From Celeribacter sp. HF31 (GTDB lineage Bacteria; Pseudomonadota; Alphaproteobacteria; Rhodobacterales; Rhodobacteraceae): a stretch of 64,000 bases of DNA. Numbering within the stretch: position 1 is the first letter of the stretch; the number at the start of each line of letters is the position of its first letter. The stretch covers positions 62,001 through 126,000 of the forward strand of contig NZ_JAATOT010000001.1 of the NCBI RefSeq assembly GCF_011806455.1, given 5' to 3'. The notes beneath the pieces were generated by a model that had not been told where the DNA came from, did no database searches, and was given only the letters and a program-made list of their open reading frames with translations. Both the position numbers and the translations under genes were made by a program. Shown one piece after another: positions 7,608-15,997 of this stretch.

Positions 7608-10565
7608 ATGTGTTCCGAGACGACCACACCCGAGTATAAAGACACGCTCAATCTGCCGAAAACCGAGTTCCCGATGCGCGCGGGCCTGCCGAAACGCGAA
7701 CCCGGCTGGCTTGAACGGTGGGCGCAGATCGACGTTTATGAAACGCTGCGCGCCAAGGGCAAGGCCGACGGCCGCCCGTCCTTCGTGCTGCACGATGGCC
7801 CTCCCTATGCCAACGGGCATCTGCACATCGGCCACGCGCTGAACAAGACGATCAAGGACATCATCACGCGCTCGCACCAAATGATGGGCTTTGACGCGCG
7901 TTATGTGCCGGGCTGGGATTGTCACGGCCTGCCGATCGAATGGAAGATCGAAGAGAAATACCGCGAAAAGGGCAAGAACAAGGACGAGGTTCCCGTGGTG
8001 GATTTCCGCCAGGAATGCCGCGCCTTTGCCGATGAATGGGTGAATGTTCAGCGCGAGGAATTCAAACGCTTGGGCGTTTACGGCAAATGGGACGATCCCT
8101 ACCTGACGATGAATTTTCATGCCGAGGCGGTGATCGCCGAGGAGTTCATGAAATTCCTGATGAACGGGACTTTGTATCAGGGGTCTAAGCCCGTGATGTG
8201 GTCGCCGGTCGAAGAGACTGCGCTGGCCGAGGCCGAGGTTGAATATCACGACAAGGAAAGCCCGACGATCTGGGTCAAGTTCAAGGTCTTGGATCCAGTT
8301 GCGGGCGAAGGCTCCGAACTGCAAAATCGTGACATCGTTGGAGCATATGTTGTGATCTGGACCACAACTCCGTGGACGATCCCATCCAACAAAGCTGTGG
8401 TCTATGGTGCCGACTACGACTACGGCCTCTACGAAGTTACCGCCACTCCAGAAGAATGTTGGCTGAAAGCTGGTGAAAAATATGTGATTGCTGACAAGCT
8501 GGCCGCACAGACATTCACAAAAGCTCGGTTGAGCGAAGATCAATGGAAGCGCGTTTGCAGTGTCGATCCAAGCGTTATCTCTCAGGTAGCTCACCCGCTC
8601 GCAGGGGTCGAGGGCAGCAATGGCGAATGGGACGCCCCGCGCGACTTCCGCGCCGCGCCCTTTGTCACCGACGACGAAGGCACTGGCTTTGTTCACTGCG
8701 CGCCCTCGCACGGGATGGAGGAATTCGAGCTCTACCGTGATCTCGGCATGCTCGAACAGGTCATCACCTATAACGTCATGGACGACGGCAGCTTCCGCGA
8801 AGATCTGCCCTTCTTCGGCGGCAAACGCATCCTGCGCGATAAGCCGAAGAAAGGCGATTGGGAAGGCGATGCCAACGCCGCCGTGATCGCCAAACTCACC
8901 GAGGTGAGCGGTCTCATGGCGCGTGGCAAGATCAAGCACAGCTATCCGCATTCGTGGCGCTCGAAAGCGCCGGTGATCTTCCGCAACACGCCGCAATGGT
9001 TTGCCGCCGTGGACCGCAAGCTGGACGATGGCATGGGCACCTATGGCGACACGATCCGGGCGCGCGCGCTGACCTCCATCGACCAGCTGGTGAAATGGAC
9101 GCCGCAGACCGGGCGCAATCGTCTGTACTCTATGATCGAGAACCGCCCCGATTGGGTGCTCTCGCGTCAACGCGCCTGGGGCGTGCCGCTGACCTGCTTC
9201 ACCAAGAAAGGCCTGTTGCCGACCGAAGACGGCTTCTTGCTGCGTAATGATGAGGTCAACGCCCGCATCTCCGCCGCGTTCGAAGCGCAGGGCGCGGATG
9301 TCTGGTACGAAGAGGGCTTTAAGGAAAAGGTCTTGGACGGCATCGTCGACCCGGCCGACTACGATCAGGTCTTTGACGTCTTGGACGTCTGGTTCGATTC
9401 CGGCTCGACGCATGCTTTCGTGCTGCGCGACCGCGAAGATGGCACGCCGGATGGCATCGCCGATGTCTATCTGGAAGGCACCGACCAACACCGTGGCTGG
9501 TTCCACTCGTCTCTCTTGCAGGCTTGCGGCACCAAAGGCCGTGCGCCCTATAAAAACGTTGTGACGCACGGGTTTACGCTGGATGAGAAGGGCATGAAAA
9601 TGTCCAAATCTCTGGGCAACACCATCGTGCCGGAGCAGATCGTCAAACAATACGGCGCTGACATCCTGCGGCTTTGGGTGGCGCAGACGGATTACACCGC
9701 CGATCAGCGGATCGGGCCGGAAATCCTCAAAGGTGTGGCCGACAGCTATCGTCGTCTGCGCAACACCATGCGTTATATCCTCGGCTCGCTCAGCGATTTC
9801 ACCGAGGCGGATCGCGTGGATGTGGCTGATATGCCGGAACTCGAACGCTGGGTGCTGCATCGTATCGCAGAACTCGACACCACGGTGCGTGAGGGCTACG
9901 AGACCTTCGATTTCTCCGGCGTCTGGCAGGCAGTGTTCAATTTCGCGACCGTCGATCTGTCGTCCTTCTACTTCGACGTGCGCAAGGACGCGCTCTATTG
10001 CGATGGCGACACCACCCGCCGCCGCGCTGCGCTGACCGTGCTCGACATCCTGTTCCACCGCCTGACCACTTGGCTCGCTCCGATCCTCGTGTTCACCATG
10101 GAAGAGGTCTGGCTCGAACGCTTCCCGGGCGACGACAGCTCTGTGCACCTCGTGGACTTCCCCGAGGCCACGCCGGGGTGGCTCGATGGCGATCTCGCCA
10201 CCAAATGGGCCGGTATCCGCAAAGCCCGCCGGGTCGTGACCGCCGCCCTCGAAGTGCAGCGCCGCGACAAGGTGATCGGTGCCTCTCTGGAGGCTGCGCC
10301 GACCGTGCATGTCGAGGACGAAGCCGTGCTGGCCGCGCTCAAGACCGTCGATTTCGACGATCTCTGCATCACCTCCGCGATCACGCTCACCGGTGATCCG
10401 GCGCCGTCCGAAGCCTTCCGCCTCGAAGGTGAGGTCGAGGGCATCGGCGTGGTGTTCGAAAAAGCCGAGGGCGAGAAATGCGAGCGCTGCTGGAAAATCC
10501 TGCCGGATGTGGGCAGCCACAGCCATGCGGGCGTCTGCGGGCGCTGCGATGAAGCGCTTGGCTAA
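7608..10565 (+). CDS. ileS: isoleucyl-tRNA synthetase
   Basis: 985 residues; charges tRNA-Ile with isoleucine and edits valine. The class I signature GPPYANGHLHIGHALNK (HIGH) lies near residue 65 and MKMSKSLGNTI (KMSKS) near residue 665. The editing domain shows WTTTPWTIPSN. The C-terminal zinc knuckle CERCWKILPD...VCGRCDEAL is present, as in full-length bacterial IleRS. The start at 7608 has AAGGACA before it. The stretch ~8285-8610, inside the editing domain, uses visibly different codons (more A/T third positions) from the flanks, suggesting a recombined patch; the protein remains intact. Confidence 0.98.
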   Translation: MCSETTTPEYKDTLNLPKTEFPMRAGLPKREPGWLERWAQIDVYETLRAKGKADGRPSFVLHDGPPYANGHLHIGHALNKTIKDIITRSHQMMGFDARYVPGWDCHGLPIEWKIEEKYREKGKNKDEVPVVDFRQECRAFADEWVNVQREEFKRLGVYGKWDDPYLTMNFHAEAVIAEEFMKFLMNGTLYQGSKPVMWSPVEETALAEAEVEYHDKESPTIWVKFKVLDPVAGEGSELQNRDIVGAYVVIWTTTPWTIPSNKAVVYGADYDYGLYEVTATPEECWLKAGEKYVIADKLAAQTFTKARLSEDQWKRVCSVDPSVISQVAHPLAGVEGSNGEWDAPRDFRAAPFVTDDEGTGFVHCAPSHGMEEFELYRDLGMLEQVITYNVMDDGSFREDLPFFGGKRILRDKPKKGDWEGDANAAVIAKLTEVSGLMARGKIKHSYPHSWRSKAPVIFRNTPQWFAAVDRKLDDGMGTYGDTIRARALTSIDQLVKWTPQTGRNRLYSMIENRPDWVLSRQRAWGVPLTCFTKKGLLPTEDGFLLRNDEVNARISAAFEAQGADVWYEEGFKEKVLDGIVDPADYDQVFDVLDVWFDSGSTHAFVLRDREDGTPDGIADVYLEGTDQHRGWFHSSLLQACGTKGRAPYKNVVTHGFTLDEKGMKMSKSLGNTIVPEQIVKQYGADILRLWVAQTDYTADQRIGPEILKGVADSYRRLRNTMRYILGSLSDFTEADRVDVADMPELERWVLHRIAELDTTVREGYETFDFSGVWQAVFNFATVDLSSFYFDVRKDALYCDGDTTRRRAALTVLDILFHRLTTWLAPILVFTMEEVWLERFPGDDSSVHLVDFPEATPGWLDGDLATKWAGIRKARRVVTAALEVQRRDKVIGASLEAAPTVHVEDEAVLAALKTVDFDDLCITSAITLTGDPAPSEAFRLEGEVEGIGVVFEKAEGEKCERCWKILPDVGSHSHAGVCGRCDEALG

Positions 10566-10585
10566 ATGTGTCAGAGGACATGTCA

Positions 10586-10615
10586 AAGGGCGGCTCTTGA
10601 GGGCCGCCCTTAAAA
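10586..10615. terminator. hairpin terminator between ileS and the repeat-protein gene
   Basis: AAGGGCGGC and GCCGCCCTT form a nine-pair stem around a seven-base loop. It lies between the ends of two convergent genes and could serve both. There is no clean T run on the plus strand, so efficiency there is uncertain. Confidence 0.65.
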
Positions 10616-10617
10616 TG

Positions 10618-11139
10618 TCAGAGATCGGACAGGCTCAAGTGCTCATGCATTTTGGAATAAAACCAAGAGGAATCTTTGCCATGTGATGAGGCTATGCGGT
10701 CCCGCAGCGTATCGAACAGGTGATGTGCTTCGGGTTTGGATACTTCCGGTTTGGCTTCATTGGTCGGCGCAGTGATTTCCCGGCCTGGTCCGTGATCCGA
10801 TACTGTCTGCGACACTCTCGTCTCTTCGCTATTGCCGGAGTCTGTCATGAGAAAGCTATCGGTGATTTCGCTATGGATCGCGTCGGTGGTCTCAAGCGTG
10901 AAAACTGGCGTGGGCACCGAATTGCTGCCTTCCCTCTCGGTAAAGATCGGAGCCGGAACCGAGGTGCTGTTCTCGCGATCCGTGAAAATCGGCGTTGAGA
11001 CCGAAGTACTGCCTTCCCGACCTGTAAAAATCGGGGTTTCCGCGGATTTACTCCCTTCCCGGTTTGCGAAGATCGGGGTAGAGGAAGAGGGCGGCGGCGA
11101 ATTGAATTTCGACGTCAAATTCATCATGGAAATGGTCAT
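10618..11139 (-). CDS. unknown repeat protein with four 14-residue tandem units
   Basis: 173 residues starting MTISMMNLTSKF behind AGGA. Residues 21-76 are four consecutive 14-residue units built on TPIFTxREGSxSVx, with a decayed fifth copy (TPVFT). The middle is polar, acidic and low in complexity. The last ~35 residues (HHLFDTLRDRIASSHGKDSS and on) look like a small folded helical tail. There is no signal peptide or membrane segment. I do not recognise the family. The units could be binding motifs or a secreted or disordered linker. It is convergent with ileS. Base use is less GC-rich than its neighbours. Confidence 0.65.
   Translation of the reverse strand: MTISMMNLTSKFNSPPPSSSTPIFANREGSKSAETPIFTGREGSTSVSTPIFTDRENSTSVPAPIFTEREGSNSVPTPVFTLETTDAIHSEITDSFLMTDSGNSEETRVSQTVSDHGPGREITAPTNEAKPEVSKPEAHHLFDTLRDRIASSHGKDSSWFYSKMHEHLSLSDL
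10912..11079 (-). repeat. 4 x 42-bp in-frame tandem repeat
   Basis: Four adjacent 42-base units encode residues 21-76 of the protein at 10618-11139; a partial fifth extends to about 10897. Units keep P-I-F, R-E and S at fixed positions and differ mainly at residue 6 (N, G, D, E) and at the last two residues. Such arrays often change copy number between strains. Confidence 0.8.
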
Positions 11140-11283
11140 TACGTAGTCCTTTCTGGCCTGACGAACATAGTTTCAGGATCGCGCCGAAAGGTTGATAAAA
11201 CAGAAACCAAATTCGCAATGTCGATGTGGTTCAGTGCTTTACCCGTACGTTTTCTCTAAGATTTTAGGTAAATGGATCTGATG

Positions 11284-11469
11284 TCAGCCCGCGTCCTTAT
11301 AGGCGTCCTCGACCCATTTCCATTCTTCCTCGGTCAAAAGCCCGTCACCGTCCTGATCGTAGAGCGCCAGGGCCTGTGCCAATTGCGCCAGGAAATCCTC
11401 CTGCGTGATCCGCGTGATCGTGGCGACCTCTCGCAAATTCGGTCCGCTAGGTTGGTTGTCGTCCGTCAT
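11284..11469 (-). CDS. small single EF-hand protein, 61 aa
   Basis: It starts MTDDNQPSGPNLREVA and ends with one canonical calcium loop, DQDGDGLLTEEEW, with Asp at loop positions 1, 3 and 5 and Glu at 12. The preceding helix (EDFLAQLAQALALY) and following helix (WKWVEDAYKDAG) complete the EF-hand. A GGGGAT ribosome site is present. It lies 78 bases after xerC on the same strand and could be the last gene of that unit. It is cytoplasmic, with no signal peptide. Calcium binding is likely from the motif; the role is unknown. Confidence 0.8.
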   Translation of the reverse strand: MTDDNQPSGPNLREVATITRITQEDFLAQLAQALALYDQDGDGLLTEEEWKWVEDAYKDAG

Positions 11470-11547
11470 CTGTCATCCCCAAAACTGCCCCATACGGGTT
11501 CAGTCTAGGACAGAGGAGGTGAAGAAATCGTAAGCTCGAGAAAAAAC

Positions 11548-12480
11548 TTAGCCCCGTTTCGCGCGCGGATGGGCGGCCTCGTAGACCTGCAACAATCGCG
11601 CGTTGTCGACGGCGGTGTAGGCCTGGGTTGTTGACAGAGAGGCGTGGCCCAAAAGCTCTTGGATCGCCCGCAAATCACCGCCCGCATTCAACAGATGCGT
11701 GGCAAAGGAATGGCGCATAGCGTGCGGCGTCACGGAGGAGGGGAGGCCAAGCTGCATCCTGGCGGCTTCGGTGACTTTCGCAATCAAACGCGGGTTGAGC
11801 GCACCGCCACGGGTGCCGCGAAACAGCGGCGCCTCTGGCGTCAGATCATGGGGGCAGAGCCGGGTGTACTCGGCGACCGCACGCCGCGCGGCGGGAAGCA
11901 CCGGCACGATGCGCTCCTTGTTGCCCTTGCCGGTGATGCGGATCACTTCGCCCAGAGGCACATCCCCGCCTGTCAGAGACAGGGCCTCTGAAATCCGCAA
12001 GCCGCAGCCATATAAAAGCGTCACCACCGCCACATTGCGCGCCGCGATCCAGGGCTCGTCATGTTGCAACTCGACCGTCGAGAGCATCTCCTTGGCGGCG
12101 TCAGGCGACAAAGGTCGGGGCAGTTTCTTTTGAAACTTCGGCGAGCGGGTGGAGAGCACCGCTGTGGCGTCAAACCCGTCGCGTTCGGCCAGCCAGCGGG
12201 TGAAGGTCTTGACCGCCGACAAGGACCGGGCCAGCGAACGCGGCGCCACGCCTCGGCTGCGTTCATGCGCCATCCAGGCCCGCATGTCGGTGATCCTCAG
12301 CTTGGCGATCTGGGCGGGGCCAAAGCCGCCGCCCTCATGTTCGGCCAGAAAACTGAGCCAGCCCGAGACGTCGCGGGCATAGGCAGTGATCGTGTTCTCG
12401 GAGGCGGATTTCAACGCGCGCTCGTGGTCGAGCCAGCGCGCCAGCGTGTCGCGCATACCCTCTGTGATCTTGAGGCTCAT
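11548..12480 (-). CDS. xerC: tyrosine recombinase XerC
   Basis: 310 residues from ATG 12480. A SAM-like N-terminal core-binding domain (NTITAYARDVSGWLSFL) is followed by the catalytic domain with all expected residues: R in LLYGCGLRISEALSL, K in TGKGNKER, HAMRHSF (H-x-x-R), and GHASLSTTQAYT with the second His and the nucleophile Tyr. XerC works with XerD at dif to resolve chromosome dimers. The start is chosen by the ATGA overlap with the preceding DUF484 stop; a TTG three codons upstream is possible. No dif site is visible nearby. The DUF484-xerC pair is a known arrangement. Confidence 0.94.
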   Translation of the reverse strand: MSLKITEGMRDTLARWLDHERALKSASENTITAYARDVSGWLSFLAEHEGGGFGPAQIAKLRITDMRAWMAHERSRGVAPRSLARSLSAVKTFTRWLAERDGFDATAVLSTRSPKFQKKLPRPLSPDAAKEMLSTVELQHDEPWIAARNVAVVTLLYGCGLRISEALSLTGGDVPLGEVIRITGKGNKERIVPVLPAARRAVAEYTRLCPHDLTPEAPLFRGTRGGALNPRLIAKVTEAARMQLGLPSSVTPHAMRHSFATHLLNAGGDLRAIQELLGHASLSTTQAYTAVDNARLLQVYEAAHPRAKRG

Positions 12481-13199
12481 CCCAGCCAACGGCGCATCAT
12501 TTTCTCGAAAACGCCGGAGAAGAAGGCCAAAAGATCGGTGCCCTGGGTTGGGCGGAACATATGCGGGTCTTCGGAGCCGAAGACCAACAGGCCCGGCAAG
12601 CGACCGGGGCCGAAATCAAGGGTCATCAGAGCCTCGGAATGAATGAACCCGGTGTTGTCGCCATAGATCACATCGGTCTCCGGCGCGACCTGGCGCAGGG
12701 TGACCGGGCGCACGGGGACATTGCGGCCGTAGGTGATATAGGTCTCGATGAAACCGGGTTCTGCGGTGATGAGCACATCGCCGAGTTTGCGGGTGGCGGG
12801 CTCATCGCCTTCGACTTTGGTCTCCAACAAAAGCCGCACGGCATCGAGGCGCAGGGTCTGGGCGATCTCGCCCGACAAGGCCTTGAGAAACGGCGTGAAT
12901 TCGGTCGGCTCCAAAAGCTGCAAGACAGCGCGGTGGATCTGATTGGTGCCCGCGAGGTTCTCATAAGCGGCGGCGATCACACCGCGATGGGTGTCTTCGA
13001 GACGATCAAGCCGGTCCTCAAGCCGCTCCATCGCCAGCCCGCGCAGATCGACGACATTGCTGCCGGTGCTGCGTTCATTCGCGGCGATCAGCGCGCGCAT
13101 CACGTCTTGGTCTTCCAACACCATATCGGGGTCGGAGATGATTTTCTCGCGCAGCTCTTCAGCCATGGGTGAGATGGCCCGGGGGAGTTGGGTGCTCAT
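12477..13199 (-). CDS. DUF484 family protein
   Basis: 240 residues starting MSTQLPRAISPMAEELREKI, with GAGG before the ATG. It has a helical N-terminal segment with a coiled-coil-like stretch (LAMERLEDRLDRLED) followed by a GAF-like domain of alternating strands, ending FFSGVFEKMMRRWLG. This order is typical of DUF484, often immediately upstream of xerC, and the four-base overlap shows coupled translation. The function is unestablished. The frame is open further upstream without a ribosome site, so 13199 is preferred. Confidence 0.88.
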   Translation of the reverse strand: MSTQLPRAISPMAEELREKIISDPDMVLEDQDVMRALIAANERSTGSNVVDLRGLAMERLEDRLDRLEDTHRGVIAAAYENLAGTNQIHRAVLQLLEPTEFTPFLKALSGEIAQTLRLDAVRLLLETKVEGDEPATRKLGDVLITAEPGFIETYITYGRNVPVRPVTLRQVAPETDVIYGDNTGFIHSEALMTLDFGPGRLPGLLVFGSEDPHMFRPTQGTDLLAFFSGVFEKMMRRWLG

Positions 13200-13272
13200 G
13201 TTGCCTCGTACATTACTCGATCCGCCGGTTTTCCGGTCGTTGCGACAACTATGACCGCAGGGGCGTCCTGTT

Positions 13273-15066
13273 TCAAGCCTCTTGCGTCTCATCCTCTGTC
13301 GCGGCAACGGCATCGCGGTAGGCTTCGGGCACTTCGCTGTGCCAGGCCTCGTTGAAAATCCAACGCTTACGGTCTTCGAACTCCGGCTCGCCCTCGAGCG
13401 ACGCAATCCGCGCCTCATGGGCGGCACAGGCGGCGTCATGCAGCGCGGCCAGCTCTTTATCTTGCAACAGGCGCTCGTATTCGGCCTTGGCGGCGGCGCG
13501 CAGGTGGCTCAGGTCGCTGGTGGTGAAATCATGGTGGTTGCGGGTGCGCCAATAGCGGTTCGAGGCCATTTTATTGGCCACCACCACATCGCCGCGATGC
13601 ATTTTCACCAGAAAGGATTCGAGCGAGCGCAGCGGGAAATGGTCCAAGGACACCAGATCGTAGGCGCCACGGCAATCATATCCGTTGGCCTCCGGGTCGT
13701 CCAAAAACTCGCGCCGCATCCGTCCCGACCCATCGAGCCAGCGCACCGTGCCGAACCCCTCCGACAGATCCGGGCGGTGGTTGCGCACGGCGGTCACGCG
13801 CGGGCTCATCCGAGTGATGCTTTTGACGCCACGATGGGCTTTTTTCTCGCCGGGGCCGGGGTTTTGATGGCCCGGGAATTGTTCGGTCAGCCAACCGCGC
13901 TCATAGCGCAGCCGGTCGTTCGAGCCATGGTTGATTTCGGACATCGACAGCACGTCAAAGTCGCCCACGGCCTCCAGCAGGTCGGCAAACCGCCCGTCGC
14001 CCGCGCGGATGTTGATGAACTCGTCCACATCCATCGAAATCACGTAATCCGCCTCGCGGAATTCGCGGGTGTAGGGCAGGTAGCGCAGCATCACGGGCTG
14101 GAAATTCGTCGCCTCCTGACCCAGCGCCGGGTTGGGCAGGTGATGCACCAGCCCCATGTCGTCGAGCCGGTCCAAAAGCTGATCCGTGCCGTCGGTGCAA
14201 TCATTGGTGAAGATCAGGAAATCCGTGACGCCGACGACCCGATGCCAGGCGAGCCATTCCAAAATGAACGGCCCTTCGTTTTTCATACAGGTCGGCACCA
14301 AAACGCGCGGCGGGGTCTGTTCTGCCGCTGCGCGGAATCGCCGCCGCGGCATCATAGCGCCTTCGGGCACCTGACCCGGCAATTTCACCCGCTCGAAACA
14401 GATCATCCGCTTGCCGTCCTCGGTGTCGGGGGCGGGCATAAATCCTTTGGTGCCGAGCATATCGACAAACTCGCGCAGCGCGTCCTGGCCGTAGACCGCG
14501 GGCGTCACCTCGATGATCAGATGATCCACCCGGCTCAGATCGGCCGCGTCGAACAAAGGCAATTCCAACCCCTGAAGCGTACAGAGGATCACCGTCGGAT
14601 CCACCTCTTCGATCAGCTTCGGCAGCGCCACGTTGTCAAGTTTGACGGTCTCGCTGGGCCTGTCCGCATCCGGGGCAAGCGAGCTGTCCCAGAGCGGGTC
14701 ACGCAGGTAAAATTCGGCCTTTTTCACGCCCGCGCGCTCCACCGGCATCCCGATGTAAAGCGTGGCATTTTCGGCCCCGTTTTCGGCCCAGAGCGCGGTG
14801 ATATAGTCTTTATACGCCGGGTTGACCTCGACAGCGGCGACACGTTCGACGCCTTTGGTCTTGGCGGCAATGGCGGCCACCACGCCGATCTCCGTGCCCA
14901 GCTCCAAAAGCCGGGTGCCGGGTCGCAAGACCTTGTCCAAATGTGCGAGTTTCGCTTTGGCGTAATTCTTGCGGCGCAAGCGGCGCGCGATTTTCGGAGA
15001 AATCAGCGCGGGGTCGTTCGGGACGATCAGGCCCCCCAGCTCAAAACTCTGTTCCGTGTCGCTCAT
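13273..15066 (-). CDS. FkbM-like methyltransferase fused to a family 2 / DUF23-type glycosyltransferase
   Basis: 597 residues from ATG 15066 (MSDTEQSFELGG). Residues ~40-260 look like a Rossmann methyltransferase: LRPGTRLLELGTEIGVVAAI (SAM loop), then VAAVEVNPAYKDY, and ICTLQGLELPLFD and HLIIEVTPAVYG blocks as in FkbM-type enzymes. Residues ~290-560 carry a glycosyltransferase domain: VPTCMKNEGPFILEWLAWH, FLIFTNDCTDGTDQLL and ADYVISMDVDEFINIRAG, where DVD is the metal and nucleotide-sugar site. Fusions like this modify surface polysaccharides or exported glycans; the acceptor is unknown. No membrane segment or signal peptide. It is followed on the opposite side by transaldolase, and a terminator separates them. 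Confidence 0.8.
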   Translation of the reverse strand: MSDTEQSFELGGLIVPNDPALISPKIARRLRRKNYAKAKLAHLDKVLRPGTRLLELGTEIGVVAAIAAKTKGVERVAAVEVNPAYKDYITALWAENGAENATLYIGMPVERAGVKKAEFYLRDPLWDSSLAPDADRPSETVKLDNVALPKLIEEVDPTVILCTLQGLELPLFDAADLSRVDHLIIEVTPAVYGQDALREFVDMLGTKGFMPAPDTEDGKRMICFERVKLPGQVPEGAMMPRRRFRAAAEQTPPRVLVPTCMKNEGPFILEWLAWHRVVGVTDFLIFTNDCTDGTDQLLDRLDDMGLVHHLPNPALGQEATNFQPVMLRYLPYTREFREADYVISMDVDEFINIRAGDGRFADLLEAVGDFDVLSMSEINHGSNDRLRYERGWLTEQFPGHQNPGPGEKKAHRGVKSITRMSPRVTAVRNHRPDLSEGFGTVRWLDGSGRMRREFLDDPEANGYDCRGAYDLVSLDHFPLRSLESFLVKMHRGDVVVANKMASNRYWRTRNHHDFTTSDLSHLRAAAKAEYERLLQDKELAALHDAACAAHEARIASLEGEPEFEDRKRWIFNEAWHSEVPEAYRDAVAATEDETQEA

Positions 15067-15157
15067 ACTCTTGCCGCTCACCTTTGTCTTAAATCCCGCA
15101 CATCTTGGCGCGGGAAACCGGGTTTTGAAAGGGGTATCCGTGTGAAGGTTTAAAAAT

Positions 15158-15202
15158 AGAAAAAACGCCCCCATGTGGCCTGAAAGTGTGGCATGGAGGC
15201 GT
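15158..15202 (-). terminator. terminator downstream of transaldolase
   Basis: On the minus strand, ACGCCTCCATG can pair imperfectly with CATGGGGGCGT and is followed by a T-rich run. It ends the transaldolase transcript just before the methyltransferase-glycosyltransferase gene. Confidence 0.65.
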
Positions 15203-15229
15203 CTTGTCGTTTTGGAAAGAGGGCTCAGA

Positions 15230-15883
15230 TCAGACGATCTTGATGCCAGCCTCTTCGGCGTCTTTCACGAATTGTGCGAGGCCCTTGTCGGTCAGCACAT
15301 GGCTCGCCATCGCCTTGATCACATTGGCCGGTGCCGTGATCACGTCTGCGCCGATTTTCGCACATTCGGTGATGTGGTTCACGGTACGGATGGAGGCCGC
15401 GAGAATCTCGGTCTCATAGCCGTAGTTGTCGTAGATCGTGCGGATGTCTTCGATCAGGTCCACACCATCGAGGTTGATGTCGTCCAGACGCCCGATGAAG
15501 GGGGAAATGTAGGTTGCGCCGGCTTTGGCGGCCAAAAGCGCCTGATTGGCGGAGAAACACAGTGTCACGTTGATCTTGTGACCCTCAGAGGCCAGCGTTT
15601 TACAGGCCTTCAGGCCATCGAGCGTCAGCGGCAGTTTGATCACGACGTTGTCGGCAATCTTGGCCAGCTTGCGGCCCTCATTGACCATGGCGTCATAGTC
15701 CAGCGCCACAACCTCGGCGGAGACCGGACCATCGACGATGTCGCAAATCTCTTTCGTCACTTCGAGAATGTCGCGACCGGATTTCTTGATCAGCGACGGG
15801 TTGGTGGTGACCCCGTCGACAAAGCCAAGATCGTTCAACTCGCGGATGGCATCCACATCGGCGGTATCAACAAAGAATTTCAT
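15230..15883 (-). CDS. tal: transaldolase (TalC/MipB-type, fructose-6-phosphate aldolase family)
   Basis: 217 residues starting [18 protein letters not shown], the small single-domain transaldolase subfamily. The Schiff-base lysine is in [16 protein letters not shown], and the family blocks [32 protein letters not shown] and [11 protein letters not shown] are intact. It transfers dihydroxyacetone units in the non-oxidative pentose phosphate pathway; some relatives are fructose-6-phosphate aldolases. GGAG precedes the ATG. It stands divergent from priA and alone in its transcript. Confidence 0.95.
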   Translation of the reverse strand: MKFFVDTADVDAIRELNDLGFVDGVTTNPSLIKKSGRDILEVTKEICDIVDGPVSAEVVALDYDAMVNEGRKLAKIADNVVIKLPLTLDGLKACKTLASEGHKINVTLCFSANQALLAAKAGATYISPFIGRLDDINLDGVDLIEDIRTIYDNYGYETEILAASIRTVNHITECAKIGADVITAPANVIKAMASHVLTDKGLAQFVKDAEEAGIKIV

Positions 15884-15997
15884 GGGGCGTCTCCTTTCGC
15901 CTGACTGTTAGCGGTTACATAGTCGAATGTGGCCTTGATAAAAAGGGGCTTTGAAACGGCTCTGGTCTGCCCCGCGCAAAACCCCTATCACATCTTC

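Noticed and set aside
7422..10586. Long open frame antisense to ileS
   Set aside because: An artefact of GC-rich codon bias; it has no family features, while ileS on the other strand is complete.
11548..12480. XerC-like recombinase as the integrase of a mobile element
   Set aside because: It is coupled to DUF484 and has normal base composition, so it is the housekeeping XerC.
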